A DNA stretch of 64,000 nucleotides. Source: Saccoglossus kowalevskii. Its lineage: Eukaryota > Hemichordata > Enteropneusta > Harrimaniidae. Shown piece after piece: positions 1 to 10,351 of the stretch. The DNA is taken from assembly GCF_000003605.2 (NCBI RefSeq), contig NW_003151628.1, positions 1 to 64,000 of the forward strand. The letters are read 5' to 3'. Position 1 is the stretch's first letter. Each line of letters starts with the position of its first letter. Both the position numbers and the translations under genes were made by a program. The notes below the pieces were generated by a model. The model saw nothing but the letters and a program-made list of their open reading frames with translations, was not told where the DNA came from and searched no databases.

Positions 1-360
1 GAAAACACTTTTTGAAATTTCAATCAATAAAAATTTGCTTCCGTTTTTTATAATTACAGTAGCTCAAATCATACTCACCATGCACGATCTTAGGTGGAGG
101 GAAATTCGCGCCAAGTACCACACACATTAAAACAGAGAGGAGTATTGTCAACCAACAGTCAACCTCTCCGTTTTCCCAATCTTTATACCGTGCAGAAATA
201 ATCAACCTCACTCCTGTGATTTGGTTATCAGAGACAATTATTGCAACCATCCGACATTGTGAGTAAGAGCTCATTTCACTCAATTTCGTGGCACATTCAC
301 CCACCGGAATTCAACATCTTTCATCGTAACTCACATTGTTTATTCTGTCTAAAAGGTGTT

Positions 361-433
361 CGCCCAACGTGGGGCTCGAACCCACGACCCTGGGATTAAG
401 AGTCCCATGCTCTACCGACTGAGCTAGCCGGAC
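361..433 (-). tRNA. trnK-CUU: tRNA-Lys (CTT), U2 variant
   Basis: Seventy-three bases fold as a standard cloverleaf: acceptor 1-7/66-72, D arm 10-25, anticodon stem 27-31/39-43 with loop CTCTTAA (CTT at 34-36), T arm 49-65 with loop TTCGAGC, discriminator G73. A box (TAGCTCAGTCGG) and B box (GGTTCGAGCCC) are present. CCA is not encoded and there is no intron. It decodes AAG. This copy has U2, which gives a U2-G71 wobble. Confidence 0.92.
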
Positions 434-833
434 TGCTGATGAGAGTGTTTTTACACCTCAATTAGCGTCTTTGAGTAAATGTCGGACGATGATACGAAAA
501 GAGTGTGCATGACTTTGTGTTTAAGCTAAACGAAAACAAATTCTGATTTTCAACAATAAAATTTGCTTCCATTTTTACCATTCCTGTAGCTCAAATCATA
601 CTCACCATGCACGATCTTAGGTGGAGGGAACTTCGCGCCAAGTACCACACACATTAAAACGAAAATAATCAATAATAAAAATAATCAACCTCACTCCTGT
701 GATTTGGTTATCAGAGACAATTATTGCAACCATCCGACATTGTGAGTAAGAGCTCATTTCACTCAATTTCGTGGCACATTCACCCACCGGAATTCAACAT
801 CTTTCATCGTAACTCACATTGTTTATTCTGTCT

Positions 834-837
834 AAAA
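834..837 (-). terminator. Pol III TTTT terminator (representative)
   Basis: On the minus strand the tRNA 3' end (base 844) is followed by six bases and then TTTT. The same run lies 7-10 bases below the start coordinate of nearly every copy, even where neighbouring bases vary (plus strand aaaagg, aaaaga, aaaatg, aaaata, aaaaca). Exceptions are copies starting at 23558, 24087, 29633, 41149, 46336 and 53124 (TATT) and 47365 (only three Ts). Four Ts is a minimal but usable Pol III stop. Confidence 0.8.
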
Positions 838-843
838 GGTGTT

Positions 844-916
844 CGCCCAACGTGGGGCTCGAACCCACGACCCTGGGATTAAGAGTCCCAAGCTCTACCG
901 ACTGAGCTAGCCGGGC
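844..916 (-). tRNA. trnK-CUU: tRNA-Lys (CTT), U26 variant
   Basis: One change from consensus: A26 to U, at the D/anticodon hinge. The spacer downstream of it has lost most of its centre (see 661-690), so this unit is only 483 bases long. Confidence 0.88.
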
Positions 917-1344
917 TGCTGATGAGAGTGTTTTTACACCTCAATTAGCGTCTTTGAGTAAATGTCGGACGATGATACGAAAAGAGTGTGCATGACTTTG
1001 TGTTTAAGCTAAACGAAAACAACTTCTGAATTTCAACAGTAAAATTTGCTTCCATTTTTACCATTCCAGTAGCTCAAATCATACTTACCATGCACGATCT
1101 TAGTTGGAATGAACTTCGCGCCAAGTTCCACACACATTAAAACAGAGAGGAGTATTGTCAACCAACAGTCAACCTCTCCGTTTTCCCAATCTTTATACCG
1201 TGCAGAAATAATCAACCTCGCTCCTGTGATTTGGTTATCAGAGACAATTATTGCAACCATCCGACATGTGAGTAAGAACTCATTTCACTCAATTTCAACA
1301 TCTTTCATCGTAACTCACATTGTTTATTCTGTCTAAAAGGTGTT

Positions 1345-1417
1345 CGCCCAACGTGGGGCTCGAACCCACGACCCTGAGATTAAGAGTCCCATACTCTACC
1401 GACTGAGCTAGCCGGGC
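1345..1417 (-). tRNA. trnK-CUU: tRNA-Lys (CTT), U25/U41 variant
   Basis: C25 to U and C41 to U turn two pairs into wobbles (G10-U25, G29-U41), so the fold should survive. The downstream spacer has the 25-base deletion. The same pair of changes recurs at 3428. Confidence 0.85.
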
Positions 1418-1639
1418 TACTGATGAGAGTGTTTTTACACCTCAATTAGCGACTTTGAGTAAATGTCGGACGATGATACGAAAAGAGTGTGCATGACTTT
1501 GTGTTTAAGCTAAACGAAAACAACTTCTGAATTTCAACAGTAAAATTTGCTTCCATTTTTACCATTCCAGTAGCTCAAATCATACTTACCATGCACGATC
1601 TTAGTTGGAATGAACTTCGCGCCAAGTACCACACACATT

Positions 1640-1685
1640 AAAACAGAGAGGAGTATTGTCAACCAACAGTCAACCTCTCCGTTTT
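1640..1685 (-). other. Spacer hairpin ending in TTTT (representative)
   Basis: Two 12-base arms (1640-1651 and 1674-1685) flank a 22-base loop. As minus-strand RNA all 12 positions can pair, one as G-U; the plus-strand RNA would have an A-C mismatch there. The 3' arm on the minus strand ends in TTTT. The element recurs in most units. In copies near 2695, 3724 and 6360 the wobble is a true G-C pair, whereas units near 2178, 4781, 24917 and 26398 have mismatched arms, so pairing is not strictly kept. Confidence 0.5.
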
Positions 1686-1871
1686 CCCAATCTTTATACC
1701 GTGCAGAAATAATCAACCTCACTCCTGTGATTTGGTTATCAGAGACAATTATTGCAACCATCCGACATTGTGAGTAAGAACTCATTTCACTCAATTTCGT
1801 GTCACATTCACCCACCGGAATTCAACATCTTTCATAGTAACTCACATTGTTTATTCTGTCTAAAAGGTGTT

Positions 1872-1944
1872 CGCCCAATATGGGGCTCGAACCCATGACC
1901 CTGGGATGAACAGTCCCATGCTCTACCGACTGAGCTGGCTTTGC
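1872..1944 (-). pseudogene. tRNA-Lys body with GTT anticodon, ruined acceptor stem
   Basis: Anticodon loop CTGTTCA gives GTT (Asn). The T stem has the covarying pair A49-U65, and A66 faces C7. The 5' arm reads GCAAAGC instead of GCCCGGC, leaving mismatches at 3-70, 4-69 and 7-66, and U8 is C. The acceptor stem is probably too weak for a working tRNA. Confidence 0.8.
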
Positions 1945-2398
1945 TGCTGATGAGAGTGTTTTTGCACCTCAATTAGTGACTTTGAGTAAATGTCGGACGA
2001 TGATACGAAAAGAGTGTGCATGACTTTGTGTTTAAGCTAAACGAAAACAAATTCTGAATTTCAACAATAAAATTTGCTTCCATTTTTACCATTCCTGTAG
2101 CTGAAATCATACTCACCATGCACGATCTTAGTTGGAATGAACTTCGCGCCAAGTACCACACACATTAAAACTGAGAGGAGTATTGTCAACCAACAGTCAA
2201 CCTCTCCGTTTTCCCAATCTTTATACCGTGCAGAAATAATCAACCTCACTCCTGTGATTTGGTTATCGGAGACAATTATTGCAAACATCCGACATTGTGA
2301 GTAAGAACCCATTTCACTCAATTTCGAGTCACATTCACCCACCGGAATTCAACATCTTTTATCCTAACTCACATTGTTTATTCTGTCTAAAAGGTGTT

Positions 2399-2471
2399 CG
2401 CCCAACGTAGGGATCGAACCCACGACCCTGGGATTAAGAGTCCCGTGCTCTACCGACTGAGCTAGCCGGGC
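2399..2471 (-). tRNA. trnK-CUU: tRNA-Lys (CTT), divergent
   Basis: Differences: C27 (mismatch with A43), U59, and U63 (G51-U63 wobble). Anticodon, acceptor stem and discriminator are intact. An equivalent copy lies at 6063. Confidence 0.78.
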
Positions 2472-2925
2472 TGCTGATGAAAGTGTTTTTGCACCTCAAT
2501 TAGCGACTTTGAGTAAATGTCGGACGATGATACGAAAAGAGTGTGCATGACTTTGTGTTTAAGCTAAACGAAAACAACTTCTGAATTTCAACAACAAAAT
2601 TTGCTTCCATTTTTACCATTCCTGTAGCTCAAATCATACTTACCATGCAAGATCTTAGTTGGAATGAACTTCGCGCCAAGTACCACACACATTAAAACGG
2701 AGAGGAATATTGTCAACCAACAGTCAACCTCTCCGTTTTCCCAATCTTTATACCGTGCAGAAATAATCAACCTCACTCCTGTGATTTGATTATCAGAGAC
2801 AATTATTGCAAACATCCGACATTGTGAGTAAGAGCTCATTTCACTCAATTTCGTGTCACATTCACCCACCGGAATTCAACATCTTTTATCCTAACTCACA
2901 TTGTTTATTCTGTCTAAAATGTGTT

Positions 2926-2998
2926 CGCCCAACGTGGGGCTCGAACCCACGACCCTGGGATTAAGAGTCCGATGCTCTACCGACTGAGCTAGCCGGGC
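2926..2998 (-). tRNA. trnK-CUU: tRNA-Lys (CTT), C28 variant
   Basis: G28 is C, giving a C28-C42 mismatch inside the anticodon stem. Otherwise consensus. The same allele is at 3955 and 6590. Confidence 0.78.
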
Positions 2999-3427
2999 TG
3001 CTAATGAGAGTGTTTTTACACCACAATTAGCGACTTTGAGTAAATGTCGGACGATGATACGAAAAGAGTTTGCATAACTTTGTGTTTAAGCTAAACGAAA
3101 ACAAGTTCTGAATTTCAACAATAAAATTTGCTTCCGTTTTTACTACTCCAGTAGCTCAAATCATACTCACCATGCACGATCTTAGTTGGAATGAACTTCG
3201 CGTCAAGTACCACACACATTAAAACAGAGAGGAGTATTGTCAACCAAGAGTCAACCTCTCCGTTTTCCCAATCTTTATACCGTGCAGAAATAATCAACCT
3301 CGCTCCTGTGATTTGGTTATCAGAGACAATTATTGCAACCATCCGACATTGTGAGTAAGAACTCATTTCACTCAATTTCAACATCTTTCATCGTAACTCA
3401 CATTGTTTATTCTGTCTAAAAGGTGTT

Positions 3428-3500
3428 CGCCCAACGTGGGGCTCGAACCCACGACCCTGAGATTAAGAGTCCCATACTCTACCGACTGAGCTAGCCGGGC
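3428..3500 (-). tRNA. trnK-CUU: tRNA-Lys (CTT), U25/U41 variant
   Basis: Carries the same two wobble-making changes as the copy at 1345, and also the 25-base deletion in the downstream spacer, so the two units are recent relatives. Confidence 0.85.
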
Positions 3501-3954
3501 TACTGATGAGAGTGTTTTTACACCTCAATTAGCGACTTTGAGTAAATGTCGGACGATGATACGAAAAGAGTGTGCATGACTTTGTGTTTAAGCTAAACGA
3601 AAACAACTTCTGAATTTCAACAGTAAAATTTGCTTCCATTTTTACCATTCCAGTAGCTCAAATCATACTTACCATGCACGATCTTAGTTGGAATGAACTT
3701 CGCGCCAAGTACCACACACATTAAAACGGAGAGGAATATTGTCAACCAACAGTCAACCTCTCCGTTTTCCCAATCTTTATACCGTGCAGAAATAATCAAC
3801 CTCACTCCTGTGATTTGATTATCAGAGACAATTATTGCAAACATCCGACATTGTGAGTAAGAGCTCATTTCACTCAATTTCGTGTCACATTCACCCACCG
3901 GAATTCAACATCTTTTATCCTAACTCACATTGTTTATTCTGTCTAAAATGTGTT

Positions 3955-4027
3955 CGCCCAACGTGGGGCTCGAACCCACGACCCTGGGATTAAGAGTCCG
4001 ATGCTCTACCGACTGAGCTAGCCGGGC
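3955..4027 (-). tRNA. trnK-CUU: tRNA-Lys (CTT), C28 variant
   Basis: C28-C42 mismatch as at 2926, 1029 bases away: a two-unit step within the array. Confidence 0.78.
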
Positions 4028-4481
4028 TGCTAATGAGAGTGTTTTTACACCACAATTAGCGACTTTGAGTAAATGTCGGACGATGATACGAAAAGAGTTT
4101 GCATAACTTTGTGTTTAAGCTAAACGAAAACAAGTTCTGAATTTCAACAATAAAATTTGCTTCCGTTTTTACTACTCCAGTAGCTCAAATCATACTCACC
4201 ATGCACGATCTTAGTTGGAATGAACTTCGCGTCAAGTACCACACACATTAAAACAGAGAGGAGTATTGTCAACCAAGAGTCAACCTCTCCGTTTTCCCAA
4301 TCTTTATACCGTGCAGAAATAATCAACCTCGCTCCTGTGATTTGGTTATCAGAGACAATTATTGCAACCATCCGACATTGTGAGTAAGAACTCATTTCAC
4401 TCAATTTCGTGTCACATTCACCCACCGGAATTCAACATCTTTCATAGTAACTCACATTGTTTATTCTGTCTAAAAGGTGTT

Positions 4482-4554
4482 CGCCCAATATGGGGCTCGA
4501 ACCCATGACCCTGGGATGAACAGTCCCATGCTCTACCGACTGAGCTGGCTTTGC
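4482..4554 (-). pseudogene. tRNA-Lys body with GTT anticodon, ruined acceptor stem
   Basis: Same allele as at 1872: GTT at 34-36, C37, A49-U65, GCAAAGC 5' arm. Confidence 0.8.
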
Positions 4555-5008
4555 TGCTGATGAGAGTGTTTTTGCACCTCAATTAGTGACTTTGAGTAAA
4601 TGTCGGACGATGATACGAAAAGAGTGTGCATGACTTTGTGTTTAAGCTAAACGAAAACAAATTCTGAATTTCAACAATAAAATTTGCTTCCATTTTTACC
4701 ATTCCTGTAGCTGAAATCATACTCACCATGCACGATCTTAGTTGGAATGAACTTCGCGCCAAGTACCACACACATTAAAACTGAGAGGAGTATTGTCAAC
4801 CAACAGTCAACCTCTCCGTTTTCCCAATCTTTATACCGTGCAGAAATAATCAACCTCACTCCTGTGATTTGGTTATCAGAGACAATTATTGCAACCATCC
4901 GACATTGTGAGTAAGAGCTCATTTCACTCAATTTCGTGTCACATTCACCCACCGGAATTCAACATCTTTCATCGTAACTCACATTGCTTATTCTGTCTAA
5001 AAGGTGTT
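4555..5008 (-). other. Intergenic spacer (representative)
   Basis: This 454-base stretch shows what lies between all tRNAs. From the minus-strand 3' end of the tRNA at 5009 it holds the TTTT stop (4999-5002), a 93-codon open frame (4952 down to 4671), a TATAAA-like string (4830-4835), the hairpin region (about 4775-4820), and a 5' flank for the tRNA at 4482. I see no second RNA gene, no transposon ends and no poly-A tract. The open frame is present in many units but destroyed in the 'cttaatacc' spacer subtype, which argues against coding. Confidence 0.7.
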
Positions 5009-5081
5009 CGCCCAACGTGGGGCTCGAACCCACGACCCTGGGATTAAGAGTCCCATGCTCTACCGACTGAGCTAGCCGGGC
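5009..5081 (-). tRNA. trnK-CUU: tRNA-Lys (CTT), consensus
   Basis: First copy in the window matching the array consensus at all 73 positions. The 5' flank has a private change next to base 1 (plus strand 'cagctgatg'). Confidence 0.95.
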
Positions 5082-5535
5082 AGCTGATGAGAATGTTTTT
5101 ACACCTCAATTAGCGTCTTTGAGTAAATGTCGGACGATGATACGAAAAGAGTGTGCATAACTTTGTGTTTAAGCTAAACGAAAACAACTTCTGAATTTCA
5201 ACAATAAAATTTGCTTCCGTTTTTACTACTCCAGTAGCTCAAATCATACTCACCATGCACGATCTTAGTTGGAATGAACTTCGCGCCAAGTACCACACAC
5301 ATTAAAACAGAGAGGAGTATTGTCAACCAACAGTCAACCTCTCCGTTTTCCCAATCTTTATACTGTGCAGAAATAATCAACCTCGCTCCTGTGATTTGGT
5401 TATCAGAGACAATTATTGCAACCATCCGACATTGTGAGTAAGAACTCATTTCACTCAATTTCGTGTCACATTCACCCACCGGAATTCAACATCTTTCATA
5501 GTAACTCACATTGTTTATTCTGTCTAAAAGGTGTT

Positions 5536-5608
5536 CGCCCAATATGGGGCTCGAACCCATGACCCTGGGATGAACAGTCCCATGCTCTACCGACTGAGCT
5601 GGCTTTGC
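5536..5608 (-). pseudogene. tRNA-Lys body with GTT anticodon, ruined acceptor stem
   Basis: Same allele as at 1872, 3664 bases away, the same offset that links 2399 to 6063 and 2926 to 6590. Confidence 0.8.
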
Positions 5609-6062
5609 TGCTGATGAGAGTGTTTTTGCACCTCAATTAGTGACTTTGAGTAAATGTCGGACGATGATACGAAAAGAGTGTGCATGACTTTGTGTTTAAG
5701 CTAAACGAAAACAACTTCTGAATTTCAACAACAAAATTTGCTTCCATTTTTACCATTCCTGTAGCTCAAATCATACTTACCATGCACGATCTTAGTTGGA
5801 ATGAACTTCGCGCCAAGTACCACACACATTAAAACAGAGAGGAGTATTGTCAACCAACAGTCAACCTCTCCGTTTTCCCAATCTTTATACCGTGCAGAAA
5901 TAATCAACCTCACTCCTGTGATTTGGTTATCGGAGACAATTATTGCAAACATCCGACATTGTGAGTAAGAACCCATTTCACTCAATTTTGAGTCACATTC
6001 ACCCACCGGAATTCAACATCTTTTATCCTAACTCACATTGTTTATTCTGTCTAAAAGGTGTT

Positions 6063-6135
6063 CGCCCAACGTAGGGATCGAACCCACGACCCTGGGATTA
6101 AGAGTCCCGTGCTCTACCGACTGAGCTAGCCGGGC
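6063..6135 (-). tRNA. trnK-CUU: tRNA-Lys (CTT), divergent
   Basis: Same three changes as 2399 (C27, U59, U63). Confidence 0.78.
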
Positions 6136-6589
6136 TGCTAATGAAAGTGTTTTTGCACCTCAATTAGCGACTTTGAGTAAATGTCGGACGATGATACGAA
6201 AAGAGTGTGCATGACTTTGTGTTTAAGCTAAACGAAAACAACTTCTGAATTTCAACAACAAAATTTGCTTCCATTTTTACCATTCCTGTAGCTCAAATCA
6301 TACTTACCATGCAAGATCTTAGTTGGAATGAACTTCGCGCCAAGTACCACACACATTAAAACGGAGAGGAATATTGTCAACCAACAGTCAACCTCTCCGT
6401 TTTCCCAATCTTTATACCGTGCAGAAATAATCAACCTCACTCCTGTGATTTGATTATCAGAGACAATTATTGCAAACATCCGACATTGTGAGTAAGAGCT
6501 CATTTCACTCAATTTCGTGTCACATTCACCCACCGGAATTCAACATCTTTTATCCTAACTCACATTGTTTATTCTGTCTAAAATGTGTT

Positions 6590-6662
6590 CGCCCAACGTG
6601 GGGCTCGAACCCACGACCCTGGGATTAAGAGTCCGATGCTCTACCGACTGAGCTAGCCGGGC
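6590..6662 (-). tRNA. trnK-CUU: tRNA-Lys (CTT), C28 variant
   Basis: C28-C42 mismatch. Third copy of this allele. Confidence 0.78.
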
Positions 6663-7116
6663 TGCTAATGAGAGTGTTTTTACACCACAATTAGCGACTT
6701 TGAGTAAATGTCGGACGATGATACGAAAAGAGTTTGCATAACTTTGTGTTTAAGCTAAACGAAAACAAGTTCTGAATTTCAACAATAAAATTTGCTTCCG
6801 TTTTTACTACTCCAGTAGCTCAAATCATACTCACCATGCACGATCTCAGGTGGAGGGAACTTCGAGCCAAGTACCACACACATTAAAACAGAGAGGAGTA
6901 TTGTCAACCAAGAGTCAACCTCTCCGTTTTCCCAATCTTTATACCGTGCAGAAATAATCAACCTCGCTCCTGTGATTTGGTTATCAGAGACAATTATTGC
7001 AACCATCCGACATTGTGAGTAAGAACTCATTTCACTCAATTTCGTGTCACATTCACCCACCGGAATTCAACATCTTTCATAGTAACTCACATTGTTTATT
7101 CTGTCTAAAAGGTGTT

Positions 7117-7189
7117 CGCCCAATATGGGGCTCGAACCCATGACCCTGGGATGAACAGTCCCATGCTCTACCGACTGAGCTGGCTTTGC
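7117..7189 (-). pseudogene. tRNA-Lys body with GTT anticodon, ruined acceptor stem
   Basis: GCAAAGC 5' arm allele again. Its downstream spacer carries a 'ctcaggtgg' patch otherwise seen only at 61095. Confidence 0.8.
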
Positions 7190-7643
7190 TGCTGATGAGA
7201 GTGTTTTTGCACCTCAATTAGTGACTTTGAGTAAATGTCGGACGATGATACGAAAAGAGTGTGCATGACTTTGTGTTTAAGCTAAACGAAAACAAATTCT
7301 GAATTTCAACAATAAAATTTGCTTCCATTTTTACCATTCCTGTAGCTGAAATCATACTCACCATGCACGATCTTAGTTGGAATGAACTTCGCGCCAAGTA
7401 CCACACACATTAAAACTGAGAGGAGTATTGTCAACCAACAGTCAACCTCTCCGTTTTCCCAATCTTTATACCGTGCAGAAATAATCAACCTCACTCCTGT
7501 AATTTGGTTATCAGAGACAATTATTGCAACCATCCGACATTGTGAGTAAGAGCTCATTTCACTCAATTTCGTGTCACATTCACCCACCGGAATTCAACAT
7601 CTTTCATCGTAACTCACATTGCTTATTCTGTCTAAAAGGTGTT

Positions 7644-7716
7644 CGCCCAACGTGGGGCTCGAACCCACGACCCTGGGATTAAGAGTCCCATGCTCTACCG
7701 ACTGAGCTAGCCGGGC
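7644..7716 (-). tRNA. trnK-CUU: tRNA-Lys (CTT), consensus
   Basis: No difference from consensus. Follows a GTT pseudogene exactly as at 4482/5009. Confidence 0.95.
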
Positions 7717-8170
7717 TGCTGATGAGAGTGTTTTTACACCTCAATTAGCTACTTTGAGTAAATGTCGGACGATGATACGAAAAGAGTGTGCATGACTTTG
7801 TGTTTAAGCTAAACGAAAACAACTTCTGAATTTCAACAATAAAATTTGCTTCCATTTTTACCATTCCTGTATCTCAAATCATACTTACCATGCACGATCT
7901 TAGTTGGAATGAACTTCGCACCAAGTACCACACACATTAAAACAGAGAGGAGTATTGTCAACCAACAGTCAACCTCTCCGTTTTCCCAATCTTTATACCG
8001 TGCAGAAATAATCAACCTCACTCCTGTGATTTGGTTATCAGAGACAATTATTGCAACCATCCGACATTGTGAGTAAGAGCTCATTTCACTCAATTTCGTG
8101 TCACATTCACCCACCGGAATTCAACATCTTTCATCGTAACTCACGTTGTTTATTCTGTCTAAAAGGTGTT

Positions 8171-8244
8171 CGCCCAACGTAGGGGCTCGAACCCACGACC
8201 CTGGGATTAAGAGTCCCATGCTCTACCGACTGAGCTAGCCGGGC
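8171..8244 (-). tRNA. tRNA-Lys (CTT) with one-base insertion in T stem
   Basis: Seventy-four bases: an extra U between 63 and 64 would bulge the 3' side of the T stem. The rest is consensus. Probably impaired. Confidence 0.7.
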
Positions 8245-8697
8245 TGCTGATGAGAGTGTTTTACACCTCAATTAGCTACTTTGAGTAAATGTCGGACGAT
8301 GATACGAAAAGAGTGTGCATGACTTTGTGTTTAAGCTGAACGAAAACAACTTCTGAATTTCAACAATAAAATTTGCTTCCATTTTAACCATTCCTGTATC
8401 TCAAATCATACTTACCATGCACGATCTTAGTTGGAATGAACTTCGCGCCAAGTACCACACACATTAAAACAGAGAGGAGTATTATCAACCAACAGTCAAC
8501 CTCTCCGTTTTCCCAATCTTTATACCGTGCAGAAATAATCAACCTCACTCCTGTGATTTGGTTATCAGAGACAATTATTGCAACCATCCGACATTGTGAG
8601 TAAGAGCTCATTTCACTCGATTTCGTGTCACATTCACCAACCGCAATTCAACATCTTTCATCGTAACTCACATTGTTTATTCTGTCTAAAAGGTGTT

Positions 8698-8770
8698 CGC
8701 CCAATATGGGGCTCGAATCCACGACCCTGGTATGAATAGTACCATGCTCTACCGACTGAGCTAGCCGGGC
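8698..8770 (-). tRNA. tRNA-Lys body with ATT anticodon
   Basis: Loop CTATTCA puts ATT at 34-36 (would read AAU, Asn). The anticodon stem has a compensated double change, U30-A40 for G30-C40. G53 is A, which breaks the conserved 53-61 pair; G49-U65 is a wobble and C7-A66 a mismatch. A changed B box makes activity doubtful. Confidence 0.6.
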
Positions 8771-9224
8771 TGCTGATGAGAGTGTTTTTGCACCTCAATT
8801 AGCGACTTTGAGTAAATGTCGGACGATGATACGAAAAGAGTGTGCATGACTTTGTGTTTAAGCTAAACGAAAACAACTTCTGAATTTCAACAATAAAATT
8901 TGCTTCCGTTTTTACTATTCCAGTAGCTCAAATCATACTCATCATGCACGATCTTAGTTGGAATGAACTTCGCGCCAAGTACCACACACATTAAAACAGA
9001 GAGGAGTATTGTCAACCAACAGTCAACCTCTCCGTTTTCCCAATCTTTATACCGTGCAGAAATAATCAACCTCGCTCCTGTGATTTGGTTATCAGAGACA
9101 ATTATTGCAACCATCCGACATTGTGAGTAAGAACTCATTTCACTCAATTTCGTGTCACATTCACCCACCGGAATTCAACATCTTTCATAGTAACTCACAT
9201 TGTTTATTCTGTCTAAAAGGTGTT

Positions 9225-9297
9225 CGCCCAATATGGGGCTCGAACCCATGACCCTGGGATGAACAGTCCCATGCTCTACCGACTGAGCTGGCTTTGC
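9225..9297 (-). pseudogene. tRNA-Lys body with GTT anticodon, ruined acceptor stem
   Basis: GCAAAGC 5' arm allele, middle of the three-unit block. Confidence 0.8.
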
Positions 9298-9751
9298 TGC
9301 TGATGAGAGTGTTTTTGCACCTCAATTAGTGACTTTGAGTAAATGTCGGACGATGATACGAAAAGAGTGTGCATGACTTTGTGTTTAAGCTAAACGAAAA
9401 CAAATTCTGAATTTCAACAATAAAATTTGCTTCCATTTTTACCATTCCTGTAGCTGAAATCATACTCACCATGCACGATCTTAGTTGGAATGAACTTCGC
9501 GCCAAGTACCACACACATTAAAACAGAGAGGAGTATTGTCAACCAACAGTCAACCTCTCCGTTTTCCCAATCTTTATACCGTGCAGAAATAATCAACCTC
9601 ACTCCTGTGATTTGGTTATCAGAGACAATTATTGCAACCATCCGACATTGTGAGTAAGAGCTCATTTCACTCAATTTCGTGTCACATTCACCCACCGGAA
9701 TTCAACATCTTTCATCGTAACTCACATTGCTTATTCTGTCTAAAAGGTGTT

Positions 9752-9824
9752 CGCCCAACTTGGGGATCGAACCCACGACCCTGGGATTAAGAGTCCCATG
9801 CTCTACCGACTGAGCTAGCCGGGC
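9752..9824 (-). tRNA. trnK-CUU: tRNA-Lys (CTT), T-arm variant
   Basis: A65 faces G49 (mismatch) and U59 replaces G59. Its block partner at 11333 is consensus, so these changes postdate the duplication or were converted away. Confidence 0.78.
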
Positions 9825-10278
9825 TGCTGATGAGAGTGTTTTTACACCTCAATTAGCTACTTTGAGTAAATGTCGGACGATGATACGAAAAGAGTGTGCA
9901 TGACTTTGTGTTTAAGCTAAACGAAAACAACTTCTGAATTTCAACAATAAAATTTGCTTCCATTTTTACCATTCCTGTATCTCAAATCATACTTACCATG
10001 CACGATCTTAGTTGGAATGAACTTCGCACCAAGTACCACACACATTAAAACAGAGAGGAGTATTGTCAACCAACAGTCAACCTCTCCGTTTTCCCAATCT
10101 TTATACCGTGCAGAAATAATCAACCTCACTCCTGTGATTTGGTTATCAGAGACAATTATTGCAACCATCCGACATTGTGAGTAAGAGCTCATTTCACTCA
10201 ATTTCGTGTCACATTCACCCACCGGAATTCAACATCTTTCATCGTAACTCACATTGTTTATTCTGTCTAAAAGGTGTT

Positions 10279-10351
10279 CGCCCAATATGGGGCTCGAATC
10301 CACGACCCTGGTATGAATAGTACCATGCTCTACCGACTGAGCTAGCCGGGC
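10279..10351 (-). tRNA. tRNA-Lys body with ATT anticodon
   Basis: Second copy of the ATT allele, identical to 8698 in the tRNA including U30-A40 and A53. Confidence 0.6.

Larger units (their letters stand above)
8698..9824 (-). repeat. Three-unit block, copy 1
   Basis: The tRNAs at 8698 (ATT), 9225 (GTT pseudogene) and 9752 (CTT) recur in order 1581 bases (three units) to the right. Confidence 0.75.

Noticed and set aside
1573-1600. U1 snRNA-like start ('atacttacc') in the spacer
   Set aside because: Only nine bases resemble the U1 5' end; the following sequence does not match U1, and many units have 'atactcacc' instead.
1872-1944. Genuine tRNA-Asn genes interleaved with tRNA-Lys
   Set aside because: Only the anticodon matches Asn. 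The D arm, acceptor and T arm are those of the Lys copies beside them, so they derive from tRNA-Lys.
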